NCBI GenBank assembly: GCA_964535305.1
Contig: CAZHTF010000002.1
Location: forward strand, 68,666 to 132,665
Length of the DNA stretch: 64,000 nucleotides
Direction of reading: 5' to 3'
DNA from: CAZHTF01 sp964535305
Lineage (GTDB): Bacteria > Planctomycetota > Phycisphaerae > UBA1845 > Fen-1342
The position numbers and the translations under genes are program-made. The notes under the pieces are model-generated. The model was given only the letters and a program-made list of their open reading frames with translations, ran no database searches and was not told the DNA's origin. Positions 50,736 to 59,661 of this stretch are shown in pieces (position 1 is the first letter of the stretch; each line of letters starts with the position of its first letter).

Positions 50736-51677
50736 TCAATCCACCTGTCCGATGCCGGCACGCAGATAAGCCTGCTCGAGATCGGGCTCGAGCGGGCGAA
50801 ACTCGGCCACCGGCAGGCCGGCGGCGAGCAGCTTGGTCAATAGCTTAGCCGCCTCCTCGCGGGCGCTGCCGTACTCGAGCACCAGCACGTCGCCATCGGC
50901 CTGGATCCGGGCGATGCCATCGATCTCTTCGAGCCGCGCCGCCAGATCGCCGACGCGCTGCGCCAGCACCACGCGGTAGTTGCAGCGTTCGTGCGAGGCG
51001 GCCCCGGTCACGTGCGCGACCGTGCCGAATTTCAGCAGCGCGCCGCGCTCCATGATCGCGATGTGCGTGCAGTATTCGGCCAGGTCTGCCAGGATGTGCG
51101 ACGAGACGATAATCGCTTTGCCCTGGTCACGCAGGCTGGCGAGCAATTGGCGGAACTGAATCCGCCCGGCCGGGTCCAGGCCGGCGGCCGGCTCATCCAG
51201 CAGCACCACGTGCGGATCGGGCAGCAGCGTGCGCGCCACTTGAAGCCGCTGCCGCATGCCGCGCGACAGCGCCGCGATCTTGGCGCCACGCTTTTCGGTC
51301 AGCCACAGTGCTTCGAGCCAGTGGTCGATCCGCTCGTTGGCGACGTTGGCGTTCAGGCTGTAGGCGTCGGCAATGAACCGTAGGAATTGCTCGACGGTCA
51401 GCGCGTCGTAGCTGGCGGGCGTATCCGGGGCGAAGCCCAGGTGCCGCCCAACGCGCGTGGCCTGCGTGCCAACATCGGCGCCCATCACGCGAATCTGTCC
51501 GCGGGCGAAGTTCTGCAGCCCGGCGCAGGCTCGCAGCGTAGTGGTTTTTCCGGCCCCGTTCGGGCCGATCATGCCCAGCAGCTCGCCGCCGCCAAGCGAG
51601 AAGGAGACATCCGAGACGGCCAGGAAGCGGCCGAACTGCACGTGCAGATGTTCGATTTCGAGCAGCGCGTTGCTCAT
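50736..51677 (-). CDS. ABC exporter ATP-binding protein
   Basis: A 313-residue ATPase. The ATG at 51677 gives MSNALLEIEHLHVQFGRF; a longer frame upstream lacks family sequence. It has Walker A GMIGPNGAGKTTTLRACAGL, the signature LSRGMRQRLQVARTLL (LSRG in place of LSGG, common in ABC-2 exporters), Walker B VVLLDEPAAGLDP and the switch SSHIL. The C-terminal 80 residues form a small domain that may modulate activity. It couples to the permease downstream; a 2-helix membrane protein is divergent upstream. Confidence 0.92.
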   Translation of the reverse strand: MSNALLEIEHLHVQFGRFLAVSDVSFSLGGGELLGMIGPNGAGKTTTLRACAGLQNFARGQIRVMGADVGTQATRVGRHLGFAPDTPASYDALTVEQFLRFIADAYSLNANVANERIDHWLEALWLTEKRGAKIAALSRGMRQRLQVARTLLPDPHVVLLDEPAAGLDPAGRIQFRQLLASLRDQGKAIIVSSHILADLAEYCTHIAIMERGALLKFGTVAHVTGAASHERCNYRVVLAQRVGDLAARLEEIDGIARIQADGDVLVLEYGSAREEAAKLLTKLLAAGLPVAEFRPLEPDLEQAYLRAGIGQVD

Positions 51678-51722
51678 TCGGGCCGACTCCCGCGCCTCGC
51701 TTCCAGGCCTTCGAGGATTATC

Positions 51723-52001
51723 ATGGACGTGCGCGCGGATCTTCACAAGCGACCGCGACGCAGGAGCGCGGGCCATCGGCTCGCGGCGACGATCATGGGC
51801 GCGTTCTGGCTGCCGCCAATGCTGTTCGGTGGGGTGCTGGTCCTGTTTGGCGTGCTGATTTTCTATCAGCCGGCACTACTGTCCTACCTGGTGGCATCAG
51901 TTTTCGTTCTGGGCGGGCTGACGACCATGTTGCTTGCGTGGCTGATGCGCGGCCGCGTTTCATATCGGCGTGTGGAGTTCTTAGCGCGCGACGACGCCTG
52001 A
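51723..52001 (+). CDS. Small two-helix membrane protein, function unknown
   Basis: A 92-residue protein with an Arg-rich N-terminus (about 20 residues), two hydrophobic helices (FWLPPMLFGGVLVLFGVLIF and SYLVASVFVLGGLTTMLLAW) and a basic C-terminus, RGRVSYRRVEFLARDD. It diverges from the ABC exporter with a 45-base gap. Not recognised as a known family; longer starts upstream would overlap the exporter gene antisense and were rejected. Confidence 0.6.
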   Translation: MDVRADLHKRPRRRSAGHRLAATIMGAFWLPPMLFGGVLVLFGVLIFYQPALLSYLVASVFVLGGLTTMLLAWLMRGRVSYRRVEFLARDDA

Positions 52002-52109
52002 GCTCCAGGAACTCGACTGCCGCGCGGCGCCGATTTTGAAGCCCAAGCGTACGGCGGGTACAGTTTCGCATTGGTTTTGCCGAGCGATTCTTCAGGGAGG
52101 TGCTGACAC

Positions 52110-53102
52110 ATGCAACGGATTGCATGCCTTGCGAGCTGCGGCTTGCTGGGGCTGTTGCTGGTTGGTTGCAGCTCGTCGGATTCGCGTGAGGTGCGTCCGC
52201 GGCCGTTGCCGGATCCGCTGCTGGCGATTCGGCCGCCGCCTGCGCCGCCGCCGCGGGTCGTGCAGCCGCCGCCGACCAAGCCGCGTGCGACGCAGCCACC
52301 GCCGGCGCCTGCGATCAGCAGGGCCGGTTGGGTTCCGAGCGGCGGCGTGAAGCGCGGCAAGTGGCGCACGATCGTGGTGCACCACTCCGCCAGCGGCAAC
52401 TCCAGCCCGCAGGGCATGCATCAGTGGCACCTGCAGCGCGGCTGGGAGAATGGGCTGGGCTACCACTTCGTCATTGGCAACGGCGTGAACTTCGGCGACG
52501 GCGAGGTCTATGTCGGCCCGCGCTGGCGCAGGCAGCAGACCGGGGCGCACTGCAAGAGCAGCTCGGGCACGTTCTTCGGCATTTTCCGACCGAGCAACTT
52601 CTTCAACGAACGCGGAATCGGCATCTGCCTGGTCGGAAACTTCCAGAACGCACGCGCCACGCCTAGCCAGCTCGAGTCGCTCAAGCAGCTCACACGATTC
52701 CTGTGCAACGAGGCCGGCATCGGTGCGGGCCAGATCTACGGCCACGGCGAAGTCACCGGCGCCACCGAATGCCCAGGCCGCAACCTGAACATGTCCGTCG
52801 TTCGGCGGAACGCAGGCGCGTCGGTCGCTGCTAACACAGACTGGCTGCAGCGCCTGCCGCTGGTTGCGGAGCTCGGCGAACACGCCGCCATTGTGTATCG
52901 CGCGTTGCAGCAGCCCGCGCTGACGGCCAAGCGGCTGCTCGAACCGATGGACGCGGCGGACGCCCGCGCGCGACACACCTTGCGACATCTGATCGGCTTT
53001 GAGCACGCCGACCTGTGCGCGACGTGCCATCTTCACGACGTGGATGCCGACGGTTTGGATTTGATCATCCAGCTCTGCAGCGCTGGTGCGAATCGCAACT
53101 AG
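52110..53102 (+). CDS. Peptidoglycan-recognition/N-acetylmuramoyl-L-alanine amidase lipoprotein
   Basis: A 330-residue protein. It has a lipoprotein signal (LLGLLLVGC, Cys at about 20), a Pro-rich linker, and an amidase-2/PGRP-like domain at about 85-230. The domain has WRTIVVHHSASGNSSPQGMH (His ligand), WENGLGYHFVIGNG, DGEVYVGPRWRRQQTGAHC, GIGICLVGNFQ and GHGEVTGATECPG (second His, and the Cys). These are the zinc ligands of amidases that cut the bond between muramic acid and L-Ala. The C-terminal 100 residues are helical. AGGGAGGT precedes the ATG. It is likely a cell-wall hydrolase or sensor at the outer membrane. Confidence 0.85.
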   Translation: MQRIACLASCGLLGLLLVGCSSSDSREVRPRPLPDPLLAIRPPPAPPPRVVQPPPTKPRATQPPPAPAISRAGWVPSGGVKRGKWRTIVVHHSASGNSSPQGMHQWHLQRGWENGLGYHFVIGNGVNFGDGEVYVGPRWRRQQTGAHCKSSSGTFFGIFRPSNFFNERGIGICLVGNFQNARATPSQLESLKQLTRFLCNEAGIGAGQIYGHGEVTGATECPGRNLNMSVVRRNAGASVAANTDWLQRLPLVAELGEHAAIVYRALQQPALTAKRLLEPMDAADARARHTLRHLIGFEHADLCATCHLHDVDADGLDLIIQLCSAGANRN

Positions 53103-53148
53103 CCTCGCGCGGCTGCGCGCTTCAAAGCCCCTGCAACGATTGTGCGGC

Positions 53149-54522
53149 CTACCGCGCAGAAAGCGAGCGGGCTGCGGCGGGCGTCCGGGACTCAACCACG
53201 ATTTCGAGCAGTAGCGCCTTGGCGTCGCGCGAGGCCTCGATCCGCACGCGCTGCCCGATCGGCGTCGCTGAGACGAGATTCAGAAGACCGGTCGGGTCGT
53301 CGACCGTACGTCCGTTGAAGCGCAGCAGCAGATCGCCGGGTAATAAGCCCGCGCGAAACGCAGGCCCATCCGCCTCGACTTCTTGCACCACCGCGCCGCG
53401 CGGCACCTGCAGACCAGCGCGGTCGCGCTCGTCGCTGCGCGGCGTGCGAACGCTCATGCCAAGATAGCCAGCCTGCGACGCGGAACCCAGCAACGATTCA
53501 ATCTTCTCGCGCCGCGCCGGGGTCAGCGGGATCGCGAAGCCCGCGCCGTCGTCGGCGGCATTGCGCGTGTGCATCGCGGTGATCACGCCCACCAATTCGC
53601 CGCGCACGTTGAACAGTGGCCCGCCGGAGTTTCCCGGATTGATGACGGCGGTGGTTTGGAGCATGTCGTCGTAGGCGCGGTTTTCGCCATCGCCGAGCCC
53701 GGGCAGCCGCCGATCGAGATTGGAGATTACACCGACCGAGAGGCTGGGTTTGCCGTCGCCGCCGAGGCCAAACGGATTGCCCAGCGCCAGCGTCCACTGC
53801 CCGCGCGCGACGCTGCTCCAGTCGCAGAAGCGCGCCGCCGTCAGGCCCATGCGCTGCACGTGCAGGATGGCCAGGTCGGCCCGCGCGTCGGCGGCATGCA
53901 CGCGCGCGTCGGCGATCGTGCCATCGTGAAACACGACCTCGATGCGTGCCGCAGTCTGCACCACGTGCTCGTTCGTGAGGATGTACCCGTCCGCGCGAAT
54001 CACCGTCCCGCTGCCATTCACGGCAATCAGCGGCTCTTCTCGGCCGGCTGCCGCCTCGGGCGGCAGCGGCAGGCTCGCCCGTCGGCGCTTGACGCGCACG
54101 CCGACGACGCTGGCCGACGCCCGCTGGGCCACTTCCTCAAACTGACGCTGCATGCGCTCGAGATCCGGAACATCGACCCCGCCCACTTTCGAATCGCTGC
54201 TCAGCTCGCCCGCGACGCTACCGCGTGCATCCTGCACAAGAACCACGCCCGCCTGCATGGCCGCGATCGGTTTCAGCAGAGCAAGCTGCTGGGCGGCTGC
54301 ATCCGGCGCAGCTGCGACGTCACGCGGCCGGGTCGCTTTCTCCGCACGTGCCGCATCTTGCGCAAGCTTCCCTGACCCTGAATCCTGCGGCAACGTGGGT
54401 GGCGCGGCGCGCTGGCCGCGCATCGGCGTAGCAATCAGCAGGAGTGCAAGCGCGGCGATCAACCCGATGACAACCCGCCGCGTTGCGACGTCGCTGGTAC
54501 GGCCCGGTCCAAATTCCGGCAT
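53149..54522 (-). CDS. HtrA/DegP-type serine protease with PDZ domain
   Basis: A 457-residue protease. The ATG at 54522 is followed by a membrane anchor (VVIGLIAALALLLIATP). The trypsin-like domain carries the triad His in GYILTNEHVVQTA, Asp in ARADLAILHV and Ser in NPGNSGGPLFNVRG. The C-terminal PDZ domain has GYLGMSVRT and FRAGLLPGDLLLRFNGRTV. HtrA proteases degrade or refold misfolded envelope proteins. A helical, Ala-rich linker lies between anchor and protease. It is convergent with the amidase gene. Confidence 0.92.
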   Translation of the reverse strand: MPEFGPGRTSDVATRRVVIGLIAALALLLIATPMRGQRAAPPTLPQDSGSGKLAQDAARAEKATRPRDVAAAPDAAAQQLALLKPIAAMQAGVVLVQDARGSVAGELSSDSKVGGVDVPDLERMQRQFEEVAQRASASVVGVRVKRRRASLPLPPEAAAGREEPLIAVNGSGTVIRADGYILTNEHVVQTAARIEVVFHDGTIADARVHAADARADLAILHVQRMGLTAARFCDWSSVARGQWTLALGNPFGLGGDGKPSLSVGVISNLDRRLPGLGDGENRAYDDMLQTTAVINPGNSGGPLFNVRGELVGVITAMHTRNAADDGAGFAIPLTPARREKIESLLGSASQAGYLGMSVRTPRSDERDRAGLQVPRGAVVQEVEADGPAFRAGLLPGDLLLRFNGRTVDDPTGLLNLVSATPIGQRVRIEASRDAKALLLEIVVESRTPAAARSLSAR

Positions 54523-54792
54523 GGCAGATCGACTCCCCGCGGCGCGACGCCTCAGACAACGCCGCAGCGCTGGCCTGCGGCGCGGAATCACGCCCCCTCG
54601 TTCTTCGGCTGGCGCGACCCAAGCGCTAAATGACAACCATTCCAATCGCCGCGCGGCGTGCTTTGTGCGTCATTCTCGGGCGAGGATTGCGGCGAGAGCG
54701 CGGTTTGGAGTCGGAACTGCGCATCGGAAGCGGTGCGCGCGATTCAGCGCGAGGAGCAGCGGCGCTGCTCGGATCGGCGTGATGACGCCTGA
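54523..54792. other. 270-base intergenic region
   Basis: Lies between the HtrA-type gene and the recombinase gene, both on the minus strand. No gene, clear promoter or repeat was found; several short open frames have no family features. Confidence 0.4.
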
Positions 54793-55791
54793 TTACGCGC
54801 GCGGGTGCGCCTTCTCGTACTGTTCCTTCACGGTCGAAGGCGTCAGGTGCGTGTAGATCTGCGTGGTGCTCAGGCTCTGATGCCCGAGCAGCTCCTGCAG
54901 ACTGCGCAGGTCCGCGCCGCGCTGCAGCATGTGCGTCGCGAAGCTGTGCCGGAGCGTGTGCGGGCTGACCGACAAATCCAGCCCCGCTTCCAGCAGATAT
55001 TTGTCCAGCTTGCGGCGAACGCTGCGCGTGCTCAGCCGCTGCCCGTGCTTGTTGATGAACAGCGATTCGGCGTCAGCCTGCAGCGCCGGCGTGCTGCGTC
55101 GCCGCAGATCGAGGTAGTGCAGGATGGCGCGAACAGCGCCCGGACCAATCGGCACGACGCGCTCTTTCTTGCCCTTGCCGCGCACGTGCACCTGGCTGGC
55201 GCTGAAATCCATGTCGATCACGTTCAGCGCCACCAACTCGCTGACGCGCATCCCGGTGGTGTAGAGCGTCTCCAGAATCGCGCGATCCCGCGCGCCCAGA
55301 AGCGTGCTGGTGTCACAGTTCGAGAGCAGGCGTTCGATCTGCTCGATCTCAAGATACTTGGGCAAGCGCTTGTCCTGCTTGGGCGTGCGAATCGAAGCGA
55401 CCGGGTTACTGGCGAGCATGCCGCGCCGAACGACAAACTTGAAGAAGCTGCGGAGCGTCGCCAACTTTCGAGCCACGGTGCTCTTGCAGTAATTCTGATC
55501 GTGAAGCTGCGACATGAAAGTGCGCACGGTCTCGGTGTCGATGGCGAGCAGCCGCTTGTCGAGCTCGCTCGCCGCAACCGATGACGCAAAGGACGCGTTG
55601 TGACCATTCTCGCCGTGGCTGTGTCCGTGCCCGTTTGGCGCGGGCTTGATCAGCGTCCCGTTGGTTGAGAACAGGTACGCGCAGAACTGGTCGAGATCGG
55701 CGGTGTAGCAGCGGGCGGTGTGCCCGGAGAAATGCCGCTCCGACCGCAGGTACTCGATGAACTGCTGAATGATGTTTGGCTTTTCGTTCAT
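54793..55791 (-). CDS. XerC/XerD-type tyrosine recombinase
   Basis: A 332-residue recombinase. The ATG at 55791 gives the family N-terminus MNEKPNIIQQFIEYLRSERHF. The SAM-like core-binding domain is interrupted at about residues 44-68 by a His/Gly/Asn-rich insert (NGHGHSHGENGHN). The catalytic domain has all expected residues: Arg in GMRVSELVAL, Lys in VRGKGKKERVV, HTLRHSFATHML (His-x-x-Arg), His in LGHQSLSTT and Tyr in QIYTHLT. XerC/D resolve chromosome dimers at dif. No second Xer gene or dif-like site is seen here. The call as chromosomal Xer rests on family and lack of mobile-element genes. Confidence 0.9.
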   Translation of the reverse strand: MNEKPNIIQQFIEYLRSERHFSGHTARCYTADLDQFCAYLFSTNGTLIKPAPNGHGHSHGENGHNASFASSVAASELDKRLLAIDTETVRTFMSQLHDQNYCKSTVARKLATLRSFFKFVVRRGMLASNPVASIRTPKQDKRLPKYLEIEQIERLLSNCDTSTLLGARDRAILETLYTTGMRVSELVALNVIDMDFSASQVHVRGKGKKERVVPIGPGAVRAILHYLDLRRRSTPALQADAESLFINKHGQRLSTRSVRRKLDKYLLEAGLDLSVSPHTLRHSFATHMLQRGADLRSLQELLGHQSLSTTQIYTHLTPSTVKEQYEKAHPRA

Positions 55792-55877
55792 GGGACGTTC
55801 GCTTGCGCGCCTCAGGGGCCGTTTTTTCCTTCCAACTTCTCTGCTGCCGTGCACTCGCGGAAACGCGCGCTGCGTCC

Positions 55878-56090
55878 CTACAGCGCCACCAGCGTCTCCG
55901 TGCTGGGCTCGACACGCCGCCCAAGCTCAAAGCTCAGGATCGCCGCGTCGTACCAGTCAAAGTCGCAGCGCGGGTCTGCGGCCATCTCTACGAATGTCGC
56001 CAGAACCGCGGATTCCTGCCCCTCGAAAAAGCGAAATACGAAGCGGTGCTGGCGCTTCAACAGATTCAAACATCGAACATTGCTGCTCAT
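55878..56090 (-). CDS. 70-residue hypothetical protein coupled to the LpoB-like gene
   Basis: Its ATG overlaps the stop of the lipoprotein gene by one base (TGATG). It is 70 residues with no membrane helix; FDWYDAAILSFELGRRVEPS is its most distinctive segment, and it has an acidic, helical character. A longer frame upstream overlaps the lipoprotein gene out of phase and is spurious. The tight coupling suggests a real gene, possibly a partner of the lipoprotein. No family recognised. Confidence 0.55.
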   Translation of the reverse strand: MSSNVRCLNLLKRQHRFVFRFFEGQESAVLATFVEMAADPRCDFDWYDAAILSFELGRRVEPSTETLVAL

Positions 56091-56797
56091 CAGGACCGCC
56101 CATCCGCATTGGCTTCGGCGGCTTCGCTGCCGCCGTCCAGCAGCATCGTCCGAATCACCGCCCAACAGCAGTAACGGACGAAGAGTTCTTGGGACTTGAG
56201 CGGCTTGCGCCAGGCGAAAGCGCTCTCCTGCGGATTGCGGCTGGCGGCATAAGCGCGCATTTCGTGCTGCGTGCCCTCGTGCGCGCCCTGAAAAACGCGC
56301 TGAATCTGCAGCGTCGGCCCATCCGAAAGCATCGGCGACGGTCCGTCCGGTGCAGACGCCTGCCGCGTCGAGTCGACCACGTCGCGCCAGGCGCCGCGGC
56401 CGCGCTCGCTCAGCTCGTAGACCTGCAGGACCAAGCCCAGGATCGGCGTGTATGGCTCGAACTCCGTGACTGCCAGGACCAACGTTCCGTCGGCGTTGAA
56501 ACGCCGCGCCAGCTCGAATGCGTCTTCGGGGGTCTCGACGCGCGTCTTGCCGCGCTCCGCGAGGGCGGCAAGCGTAAGATTCACCGGGATCACCGCCGTC
56601 TGACGGTGAGCTAGCGCCTCGGAAGCCAGCAGATCGGTGATCTTCAGGGCGTCGAATTCCTGACCGCCGCTCAGATTCAGCACCGGCGCGACCACCCAGG
56701 TCCGGGTTCGCGGGTTCGATCGCACGCGCTCTTCCGCGCGCTGCGAGCAGCCGACCAAGAACGACAGCCATCCCATCACCAAAACCAGCGAGAGCAC
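56090..56797 (-). CDS. LpoB/CsgG-like lipoprotein, planctomycete type
   Basis: A 235-residue lipoprotein. GTG start at 56797 gives a signal VLSLVLVMGWLSFLVGC with the lipobox Cys at about 17. The mature domain has TWVVAPVLNLSGGQEFDALK, ITDLLASEALAHRQTAVIPV, TPEDAFELARRFNADGTLVL and TEFEPYTPILGLVLQVYEL. This 'apvlNlSg...fD...vtDl.asEL...' pattern resembles the CsgG/LpoB fold (peptidoglycan synthase activators and amyloid export). A role in the outer membrane or cell wall is inferred. The start is uncertain; an ATG at 56776 would shorten the signal too far. It is coupled to the 70-residue gene. Confidence 0.65.
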   Translation of the reverse strand: MLSLVLVMGWLSFLVGCSQRAEERVRSNPRTRTWVVAPVLNLSGGQEFDALKITDLLASEALAHRQTAVIPVNLTLAALAERGKTRVETPEDAFELARRFNADGTLVLAVTEFEPYTPILGLVLQVYELSERGRGAWRDVVDSTRQASAPDGPSPMLSDGPTLQIQRVFQGAHEGTQHEMRAYAASRNPQESAFAWRKPLKSQELFVRYCCWAVIRTMLLDGGSEAAEANADGRS

Positions 56798-57020
56798 GCG
56801 CGAGTGCCGCGCTCGCTGTCCGAAACCACTCCCGATTTCCGCAGTGAACGGGGTGGCGATGGGAGCCTTACATTTGATCTTAGAGCCGAAAATGTTCGCC
56901 GGCAAACCGTCTTCGGAATCGGTTTTATCGGTTTTTCGTCGAAAGACTGATAATATCAGACCGCACGGCGAAATTCCGCCAAACCAAGTACCAAAAAACG
57001 CCCACCGACCGCCGCGCACG

Positions 57021-58175
57021 CTATTCATCCGACGTCGACTCCGAGTACGTGCGTGACTCTTCCCCAATCGGCGTCGCGTTCAGTTGCGGCCGCGCAGCAA
57101 CTTCATCTGTGACACCTGCTGGGATTGACAAGATGTTCTCCGCCGAGCCAACCGGGCTGACGAAATACACCCGCCCGTTCGCGGCCCACACCGGGTTAAA
57201 CGCGATTACGCCACGCTGCCCGAGCTTCATGCGCGACCCGCTGCGCACGTCGCACGCCCAGAGCTCGGCCTGCTGCACGCGGGGTTCCGGGCCAAACGTG
57301 CGCACATCCCGGCGAACCTCCGTAAAGACGAGATACCGGCCGTCTGGAGACCAGCGCGGCGCGATGCACGCGGCCGCGTCGCTATGCGCTACCTCGCTGG
57401 CACGCCGCGCCTGGTCGTTCTCCAGATCGATCGTCCAGATGCTGAACCACTGGCTGCCGCGCTGCCGCGCGCGTTGAAAGGCGAGCTTGCGGCCGTCCGG
57501 CGACCAGGCCGAGAAAAGCCCGTTGGTGACGAAGCGTCGCGCTGCGGGATCCTCGACCGTCACAACCCAAATCTCCCACTGCTGCGAGCGGCGGCCCCAG
57601 ACGGTGAAGGCGAGCTGACGTCCGTCCGGCGACCAGCAGGGCGCGACCTCGTCGGCGCGATCGCGCGTGAGCTGAATCGGCTGGGTGCCATCGCGCTTCA
57701 CAATCCAGATGTCCCAGTTTCCGGCGCGATTCGAAGCGAAGGCGATGCGGCTGCCGTCCGGACTGAAGCGCGGCTGGATGTCGTCGGCGCCGTCTTCCGT
57801 AATTTGCGTAAGCGTTGCGCCCTGAGCGTGCTTGAGGAAGAGGTCGGCGCGCTCTGAATTTCGCGTCGATGCAAAGACGATCGTCTCGGTCGCGGCGTCG
57901 ACATCCGGGTCGAAGTCGCGGCCATCGGTGGTAAAGCTGTGCCGGATCAAATCCGCGGACGCCGGGCTGGCGTCGTCCTGCTCGCGGCCGGCGTCGCCGG
58001 GGAAGAGCGGCAGCGCGCTGATCGGCGCACCTGCTGAGGCGTCATTCGAAGACGGCGTGGTGTTGTCGGGTCGCGTGACGGCGGCGATCGGGGTCTTGTC
58101 GCGCGCCGCTCCGCAGCCCACCAGCCCCGTCGCGCCGAACAGTAGCGGTATCAGCACTCTGGCGGATCGGATCAT
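57021..58175 (-). CDS. TolB-like beta-propeller lipoprotein
   Basis: A 384-residue protein. A lipobox (LFGATGLVGC) starts the mature form. After an Asp/Ala/Pro linker come PD40/WD40-type repeats: FDPDVDAATETIVFAST, IQPRFSPDGSRIAFASN, VAPCWSPDGRQLAFTV, FSAWSPDGRKLAFQRA and IAPRWSPDGRYLVFTEV, with 'DIWIV' or 'EIWVV' strands between them. This is the TolB-like six-bladed propeller, used for protein binding in the periplasm. Unlike true TolB it is a lipoprotein and has no tol-pal genes beside it. It lies upstream of the LpoB-like gene on the same strand (about 220-base gap). Confidence 0.85.
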   Translation of the reverse strand: MIRSARVLIPLLFGATGLVGCGAARDKTPIAAVTRPDNTTPSSNDASAGAPISALPLFPGDAGREQDDASPASADLIRHSFTTDGRDFDPDVDAATETIVFASTRNSERADLFLKHAQGATLTQITEDGADDIQPRFSPDGSRIAFASNRAGNWDIWIVKRDGTQPIQLTRDRADEVAPCWSPDGRQLAFTVWGRRSQQWEIWVVTVEDPAARRFVTNGLFSAWSPDGRKLAFQRARQRGSQWFSIWTIDLENDQARRASEVAHSDAAACIAPRWSPDGRYLVFTEVRRDVRTFGPEPRVQQAELWACDVRSGSRMKLGQRGVIAFNPVWAANGRVYFVSPVGSAENILSIPAGVTDEVAARPQLNATPIGEESRTYSESTSDE

Positions 58176-58379
58176 CCAAATGAACTCCAGGCCCGCGCTT
58201 CGCGGGTTTGTCTAGCACGTTATGGGTCCAGCGTTGCTATCGGATCAGTCGCGGGTGCGGTTTAGTTGCGAAGCGCCAACGGCGCCCGCCACAGCGGTTC
58301 TTACACGTAGAACGCGGCTGGTCGCTGGCGCAGCGCGCGACTTTCACGCCCTGCGAAACTCGACTATGCTGAAGCGGAT

Positions 58380-59576
58380 TTGCAGCGCGGCTCGGCAGAT
58401 CCGTCTGGCTCGGCAGATTCGATCGTTTTCAAGTCCGCGAGCGAGCAGCACTTGCTGGCGTTTGGCTGGTACGAGTTTTTGATCCGCAACTGGGCGATCA
58501 TCGCGATCGCGCTGACGGTCGTCACGCTGGTGGTCGTCCCGGCGCTGGTGCTGCTGAAGTACGTGCGGATTTCGCTCAACATCATGCGCAGCACCAAGCC
58601 GCCGCTCTCGCGCAGCCCGCTGGATTTTGAGCCGCTGGCGGGCGAGCCGCTGGGCTTCACCGCGTTTGACGGGTTGCGGCTGGCAGGCATGCTGATCCGG
58701 GCCAATGCGCGCGTGCCGCGTCGCGGCCTGATCATCTTTGCGCATGAATTCACCTCGGACATGCATTCGTGCGCGCGATACTGCCGCCCGCTCCGCGACG
58801 CCGGCTATGACATCTTCACCTTTGATTTCCGCGGACATGGCGATTCGCAAAGCGAACCGGAATACACGCCGCGGCAATGGGTCACCGATCGCGACGTGAA
58901 CGACATGCGCGGGGCGCTCTCGTACTGCCTGGATTGGCTTGAGCAGCGCCGCCTGCCGAGCGAGGTCGGGCTGTTCGGCATCTCGCGCGGTGCGTGCGCC
59001 GCGCTGGTCGCCGCGGTCGAGTATCCGCAGGTCCGCGCCATTGCGGCGGATGGCGCGTTCAGCACTGATACCACAATTGAATACTTCATGAAGCGCTGGG
59101 CCTACATCTTCGCCCGCGTGCGCGTGCTATACGAAAACCACCACCCGCTCTTCTGGCGCTTCCTGCGCTGGGCGATGATCGCGTTCGCACGCCGCGAATT
59201 CCGCTGCAGCTTCCCATCGGTTCGCAAATGCATCCAGCGCATGGCGCCACGGCCGATCCTGTTCATTCACGGCGAGAAGGATTCGTATCTACCGGTGGAG
59301 CAGAGCCGCCGCCTGTACGCATTGGCCGGGCAGCCGAAGTTTCTGTGGGTCGCGCCCGCCGCGCGGCACAATCAGGCCGTGGTGTTGCATCCGGAGCGCT
59401 ACGCGCGCATGACAGTCGATTTCTTCGGGCAGTACCTGGCACGTCGGCCATCGCCCGAGCCGCAGGCAGACTCGGTCGCAGAGCTGCACGGCGGCGGCAC
59501 GTCGCGCGCGCTTGTGCAGCCATCTGGCGCCGCGCATTTCGCCGCGCCACCGGCAGCCGCGCGGAGCGGCGACTGA
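58380..59576 (+). CDS. Membrane-anchored alpha/beta hydrolase
   Basis: A 398-residue protein. One hydrophobic helix (WAIIAIALTVVTLVVVPALV) lies near the N-terminus. The hydrolase fold has IFAHEFTSDMHSCARYCRPL, FDFRGHGDSQSEPE, and LFGISRGACAALVAA, where the nucleophile elbow G-x-S-x-G is GISRG. The Asp (in HGEKDSYLP) and His (AARHNQAV) complete the likely triad. The start is unclear: no ATG/GTG with a ribosome site fits, so the TTG at 58380 is used; a TTG near 58450 is another option. An 11-bp direct repeat lies at 58390-58400 and 58408-58418. It is upstream of the GH3-type gene with a gap of 85 bases. Substrate unknown. Confidence 0.75.
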   Translation: MQRGSADPSGSADSIVFKSASEQHLLAFGWYEFLIRNWAIIAIALTVVTLVVVPALVLLKYVRISLNIMRSTKPPLSRSPLDFEPLAGEPLGFTAFDGLRLAGMLIRANARVPRRGLIIFAHEFTSDMHSCARYCRPLRDAGYDIFTFDFRGHGDSQSEPEYTPRQWVTDRDVNDMRGALSYCLDWLEQRRLPSEVGLFGISRGACAALVAAVEYPQVRAIAADGAFSTDTTIEYFMKRWAYIFARVRVLYENHHPLFWRFLRWAMIAFARREFRCSFPSVRKCIQRMAPRPILFIHGEKDSYLPVEQSRRLYALAGQPKFLWVAPAARHNQAVVLHPERYARMTVDFFGQYLARRPSPEPQADSVAELHGGGTSRALVQPSGAAHFAAPPAAARSGD

Positions 59577-59661
59577 TTTACGTGCAGCCCGCGAACGCCG
59601 CTTCAGACTGGCGCCCGGCCGCCGCGCCGCGGACGCCAATTCGTTTGACGAGGGATTGCTG

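Noticed and set aside
58366..58482. ATG at 58366 as the start of the alpha/beta hydrolase
   Set aside because: It is in a different frame that ends after about 38 codons; a frameshift would be needed and nothing else supports one.
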